The notes under the pieces were generated by a model. The model saw nothing but the letters and a program-made list of their open reading frames with translations. It made no database searches and was not told the origin of the DNA. From positions 1 to 17,373 of the forward strand of contig PMAM01000145.1 of NCBI GenBank assembly GCA_003152595.1: a DNA stretch of 17,373 nucleotides, read 5' to 3'. Every line of letters begins with the position of its first letter. Position 1 is the stretch's first letter. Source of the stretch: Acidobacterium sp. (GTDB taxonomy: Bacteria; Acidobacteriota; Terriglobia; Terriglobales; Acidobacteriaceae). The position numbers were made by a program, and so were the translations under genes. Of this stretch, positions 14,658 to 17,373 are shown in pieces.

Positions 14658-15434
14658 ATGGCGCCTCCCGGACCCTTTGCTGTCTATCCCAGCCTGCGCG
14701 AGCGCGTCGTCGTCGTCACCGGCGGCGCGAGCGGAATCGGTGCGGCGATGGTGGAGGCCTTCGCGTCCAACGGCGGGCGGGTTGCGTTTCTCGACCTGCA
14801 GAAGGAGGCCGGCGAGCAGCTGGTCCAGCGGTTGCGAGACACAAACGTGCACGCTCCGGTCTTTGCCCGCTGCGATCTCACCGACATCGCTGCGCTGCAG
14901 GACGCGTTTGCGAAGATCGACGAGAGACTGGGGCCCGTCGAGGTCCTTATCAACAACGCCGGCAATGACTCGCGGCACTCCCTCGAGGAGGTCACGCCGG
15001 AGTTCTGGGATCGGACCATCGCGGTCAATCTGAAGCATCAGTTCTTCGCCGCGCAGGCGGTGATTCCCGGAATGCGGCGTCTGGGTCGCGGGTCGATCAT
15101 CAACATGAGTTCCATCGCGTGGATGATCCCGTCCACAAACGTGCCCGTCTACGTGACCGCGAAGGCCGCCATCGTGGGCATGACGCGAACGCTGGCGCAT
15201 GAGGTGGGCAAGGACAATATTCGCGTGAACTGCATTCTGCCGGGCGCGATTGCGACCGAGCGGCAGAAGCAGCTCTGGTTCACGCCCGAGTATCAGGCGG
15301 AGATTCTGGCGGCGCAGGCGCTGAAGCGGCTGATTGAGCCGGAAGAGGTGGCGCGGCTGGCGCTGTTCCTTGCCGCCGATGACAGCGCTGCGATTACCAA
15401 TCAGAACTACGTCATTGACGGGGGCTGGGTGTGA
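14658..15434 (+). CDS. SDR oxidoreductase, aldose (xylose-type) 1-dehydrogenase-like
   Basis: Classical short-chain dehydrogenase/reductase of 258 residues, cytoplasmic. TGGASGIG (21-28) binds the cofactor and D46 after the second strand favours NAD. NNAG is at 99-102; the active-site set is N124, S152, Y165 and K169 (YxxxK). Several stretches recall the Caulobacter D-xylose 1-dehydrogenase group: YPSL near the start, NNAGN then RH, the AVNLKHQFFAAQAV region, TERQKQLWFTPE and AAQALK, and the C-terminal YVIDGGWV. I therefore infer oxidation of an aldose to its lactone, but other SDR substrates remain possible. It is divergent from the Gfo/Idh/MocA gene. A hairpin sits between its ribosome binding site and ATG. 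A 142-base gap separates it from the Rrf2 gene, so that is probably a separate unit. Confidence 0.88.
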   Translation: MAPPGPFAVYPSLRERVVVVTGGASGIGAAMVEAFASNGGRVAFLDLQKEAGEQLVQRLRDTNVHAPVFARCDLTDIAALQDAFAKIDERLGPVEVLINNAGNDSRHSLEEVTPEFWDRTIAVNLKHQFFAAQAVIPGMRRLGRGSIINMSSIAWMIPSTNVPVYVTAKAAIVGMTRTLAHEVGKDNIRVNCILPGAIATERQKQLWFTPEYQAEILAAQALKRLIEPEEVARLALFLAADDSAAITNQNYVIDGGWV

Positions 15435-15530
15435 GGCCGGGAGGGTCGGCCGGGCGCGAATTCCTCGGCTTTTCGGTCCTCGCTGTTGTTCGCTCGGTTC
15501 GCCGCCCGACGCGAGGGCTGCGCAGTTCCA

Positions 15531-15559
15531 TTGAATTCGCTTCCTCTTCCCCGTAGACT
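15531..15559 (+). promoter_or_regulatory. Candidate promoter of the Rrf2-iscS unit
   Basis: TTGAAT (15531-15536), a 17-base spacer and TAGACT (15554-15559) give a moderate sigma70-type promoter, each box matching four of six consensus positions. Transcription would begin about 10 bases before the Rrf2 ATG. Confidence 0.4.
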
Positions 15560-15570
15560 TGCTATAGGGG
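15549..15570. promoter_or_regulatory. Imperfect dyad that may be the Rrf2 self-operator
   Basis: CCCCGTAG (15549-15556) and CTATAGGGG (15562-15570) are near inverted repeats, offset by one base. They overlap the candidate -10 and end six bases before the Rrf2 start, where an IscR-like autorepressor would bind. This is inference from position and symmetry. Confidence 0.35.
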
Positions 15571-15576
15571 CGAACT

Positions 15577-16038
15577 ATGCTCAGGCTCACCAAAAAAGCC
15601 GATTACGGCCTGATGGCGCTGAAGTATCTGGCCGAGCACGCGGACGCCACTTCGCTGAGCGCCAAGGATATCGCCGAGGCCTACCACATTCCGCCGCAGC
15701 TGCTGGCGAAGATTCTGCAGCGGCTGGCGAAGGTGGGGATTCTGCGCTCGCATGCCGGCATGAACGGCGGCTATTCGCTGCTGAAGCCGTCGCGGGAGAT
15801 TTCGGCATTCGAGGTGATTCACGCGATCGACGGGCCGCTGTTCATCACTTCGTGCGGGCCGAGCCAGAGCGGCTGCGACCTGACCGACAGCTGCACCATC
15901 AAAGAGCCGTTGTCGCGGGTGAATGACAGCATTTCGGGGCTGCTGCGGAGCATCAGCATCGCGGACCTGGTGGACCAGGGCACCGAAGTTACGGTGCGAC
16001 GCCAGCCTGGCCAGGAACTGGTCACGATCCAGCTGTAA
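15577..16038 (+). CDS. Rrf2 family regulator, IscR-like (Fe-S sensor)
   Basis: Winged-helix DNA-binding regulator of 153 residues. The N-terminus MLRLTKKADYGLMALKYLA, the recognition-helix region IPPQLLAKILQRLAKVGIL and the wing GMNGGYSLLKP are typical of Rrf2 proteins. Three cysteines, C93, C100 and C106 (spacing C-x6-C-x5-C), sit where IscR holds a [2Fe-2S] cluster; E. coli IscR has C-x5-C-x5-C. All three ligand cysteines are present, so cluster binding is likely, with one extra residue in the first loop. The next gene, 38 bases on, is iscS, which supports a role in Fe-S homeostasis and probable self-regulation through the dyad upstream. I leave the symbol empty because an NsrR- or CymR-like role cannot be excluded. 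Confidence 0.92.
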   Translation: MLRLTKKADYGLMALKYLAEHADATSLSAKDIAEAYHIPPQLLAKILQRLAKVGILRSHAGMNGGYSLLKPSREISAFEVIHAIDGPLFITSCGPSQSGCDLTDSCTIKEPLSRVNDSISGLLRSISIADLVDQGTEVTVRRQPGQELVTIQL

Positions 16039-16076
16039 GCTCAGGATTAGCGCGGAGCAGGGAGCCAGGAGCCGGG

Positions 16077-17264
16077 ATGAAACTGCCTATCTACATGGAT
16101 AACCACGCCACGACGCGGATCGATCCGCGGGTGCTGGAGGCCATGATGCCGTGGCTCACTGAGAATTACGGCAACGCGGCAAGCCGCAGTCACGGATTCG
16201 GCTGGACAGCGGAGCAGGCAGTGGAGACGGCGCGGGCGCAGGTAGCGAAGCTGATTCGAGCGACGGCGCGGGAGATCGTGTTTACATCAGGCGCGACTGA
16301 GAGCAACAACCTCGCGATCACCGGCGCTGTCGAGGCGCAGGGCGGGCGGGGGCATGTGATCACGCAGGCCACGGAGCACAAGGCCGTGCTTGACACTTGC
16401 GCATGGGTGGAGAAGAAGGGCTGGCGGGTGACGGTGCTGCCGGTGGATGGCGAGGGGCGCGTGCGGATCGAGGATTTGCGGCGCGCCCTGGATGAGGCTG
16501 GGGACGAGGCGAAGCCGCTGCTGGTGACGATCCTGGCTGCGAACAACGAGATTGGCACGCTGCAGCCCATCGACGAGATTGGCGCGCTGTGCCACGAGCG
16601 CGGAGTGCTCTTCCACACCGATGCAGCGCAGGCCGTGGGGAAGATTCCCATCGATGTGAACCGGAGCCACATCGATTTGCTCTCGATCTCCGGGCACAAG
16701 CTATACGGACCGAAGGGCATTGGAGCGCTCTATGTGCGCCGGAGCAATCCACGAGTAAGGCTCACCGAGCAAATGCATGGCGGTGGGCACGAGCGCGGCA
16801 TGCGGTCGGGCACGCTGAATGTGCCAGGGATCGTGGGACTGGGTGCGGCGTGCGAGATTGCCGGAACGGAGATGGAGGGCGAGTCGGCGCGCCTCGCCAG
16901 CCTGCGGGATCGCCTTCAGGCGAAGCTGCTGGCAGGGCTCGATCGCGTACGCGTCAACGGGGCGGAAATGCGTCGTCTGCCGGGCAATCTGAACATGACC
17001 TTCGAAGGCGTTGACAGCGAAACGCTGATGATGGGGATGAAGGACGTTGCTCTGTCCAGTGGCTCGGCCTGTACGTCGGCAAAGATCGAGCCGTCGCATG
17101 TGCTGCGCGCCCTGGGGCTCGACGAAGAGGCGGCTCACAGCTCAATCCGTTTCGGGATCGGGCGGTTCAACACAGCGGAAGAAGTGGACTACGTGGCAGA
17201 CCGGCTGATCGACGTGGTGAAGAAGTTGCGCGAGATTTCGCCGGCCTTCGCGGACATAACGTAG
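16077..17264 (+). CDS. iscS: Cysteine desulfurase, IscS/NifS type
   Basis: PLP enzyme that takes sulfur from cysteine as a persulfide for Fe-S clusters and thiolated cofactors. 395 residues (E. coli IscS has 404). YMDNHATT starts the fold; ATEHKA (H101), D182 and Q185 contact PLP; the Schiff-base lysine is K208 in SISGHKLYGPKG; the persulfide cysteine is C332 in SSGSACTS, followed by the group I signature KIEPSHVLRALG. All key residues are present. AGGAG lies five bases ahead of the ATG. It is co-oriented with the Rrf2 gene, 38 bases away, and probably co-transcribed. No iscU- or nifU-type scaffold follows: a convergent methyltransferase gene ends five bases after the stop. NifS is the alternative name; the scaffold gene elsewhere would settle it. 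Confidence 0.96.
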   Translation: MKLPIYMDNHATTRIDPRVLEAMMPWLTENYGNAASRSHGFGWTAEQAVETARAQVAKLIRATAREIVFTSGATESNNLAITGAVEAQGGRGHVITQATEHKAVLDTCAWVEKKGWRVTVLPVDGEGRVRIEDLRRALDEAGDEAKPLLVTILAANNEIGTLQPIDEIGALCHERGVLFHTDAAQAVGKIPIDVNRSHIDLLSISGHKLYGPKGIGALYVRRSNPRVRLTEQMHGGGHERGMRSGTLNVPGIVGLGAACEIAGTEMEGESARLASLRDRLQAKLLAGLDRVRVNGAEMRRLPGNLNMTFEGVDSETLMMGMKDVALSSGSACTSAKIEPSHVLRALGLDEEAAHSSIRFGIGRFNTAEEVDYVADRLIDVVKKLREISPAFADIT

Positions 17265-17268
17265 AGGG

Positions 17269-17373
17269 TCATTCCACTTCGAGGATCACGCACTTCAGAT
17301 ACTCCGTCTCCGGAATATTCACGATCACAGGATGGTCCGGCGACGCGCCGCGCGTTTCCAGCAGGCGCACGCG
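17269..17373 (-). CDS. C-terminal end of an RlmI-type rRNA methyltransferase (partial)
   Basis: Only the last 34 codons and TGA are in the window; the gene starts beyond the right edge. The visible residues include LLETRGASPDHPVIVNIPE and TEYLKCVILEVE. The DHPV... then E-x-x-YLK order matches the C-terminal end of the PUA/SAM RNA methyltransferases of the RlmI family (23S rRNA cytosine-5 methylation), whose E. coli member ends with a similar ADHPV/YLK pattern. The identification rests on this short tail alone. It converges with iscS, four bases apart. Confidence 0.62.
   Translation of the reverse strand, partial: RVRLLETRGASPDHPVIVNIPETEYLKCVILEVE

Noticed and set aside
1..17373. CRISPR array, insertion sequence, prophage, tRNA or rRNA
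   Set aside because: No regularly spaced repeats, transposase or integrase frames, terminal inverted repeats or tRNA cloverleaf were seen.

Overview
This is a high-GC chromosomal segment with gene content and protein sequences typical of an Acidobacteriota genome (Acidobacteriaceae/Terriglobia-like). That assignment rests on recognition of family-level sequence style: Pro/Ala/Arg-rich intergenic ORFs, tandem EAL-like/HDOD proteins, ArnT-like membrane glycosyltransferases and a Tat-exported Gfo/Idh/MocA oxidoreductase. It was not tested by any search. I see no phage, transposon, CRISPR, tRNA or rRNA in the window. Most genes are core or widely distributed.

Layout. (1) 1-1622: the end of obgE (5' truncated), followed 14 bases later by a small SLOG/LOG-like Rossmann-fold gene whose conserved N-terminus lies upstream of any ordinary start codon. 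(2) 1658-7647: a GT-C type membrane glycosyltransferase on the minus strand, divergent from two tandem paralogues that each carry a degenerate EAL domain plus an HDOD domain. These are followed by a low-complexity repeat tract and an ArnT-like membrane glycosyltransferase. (3) 7784-9400: lipA (lipoyl synthase) and frr (ribosome recycling factor), closed by a strong bidirectional terminator. (4) 9515-10741: a secreted hypothetical protein (minus), a 396-base gap without a convincing gene, and an 80-residue hypothetical with a strong ribosome binding site (minus). (5) 10937-13138: a 51-residue single-pass membrane protein, coaE (dephospho-CoA kinase) and an HtrA/Deg serine protease. (6) 13162-15434: a Tat-exported Gfo/Idh/MocA oxidoreductase divergent from an SDR that resembles aldose (xylose-type) 1-dehydrogenases, with a perfect 14-bp palindrome between them. 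(7) 15577-17264: an Rrf2/IscR-like regulator with three candidate cluster cysteines, then iscS. The C-terminal end of an RlmI-type rRNA methyltransferase converges on iscS at the right edge.

How the genes relate. The clearest functional units are Rrf2-iscS (Fe-S supply and its sensor), obgE plus the SLOG-like gene (probably co-transcribed), the EAL-like/HDOD duplicate pair, and the divergent sugar-oxidoreductase pair. lipA needs Fe-S clusters, so it is a client of the kind of pathway iscS feeds, but it lies about 7 kb away and is not in the same unit.

The most unusual signals are: the SLOG-like gene with a good ribosome binding site positioned on GTT instead of GTG; the duplicated EAL-like/HDOD pair that shares an in-frame 14-base start region; the palindrome and hairpin in the divergent sugar-gene control region; and a change of strand composition across the window, with the plus strand C-rich on the left and G-rich on the right whichever strand is coding. 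I did not find a convincing new multi-gene defence or mobile system.
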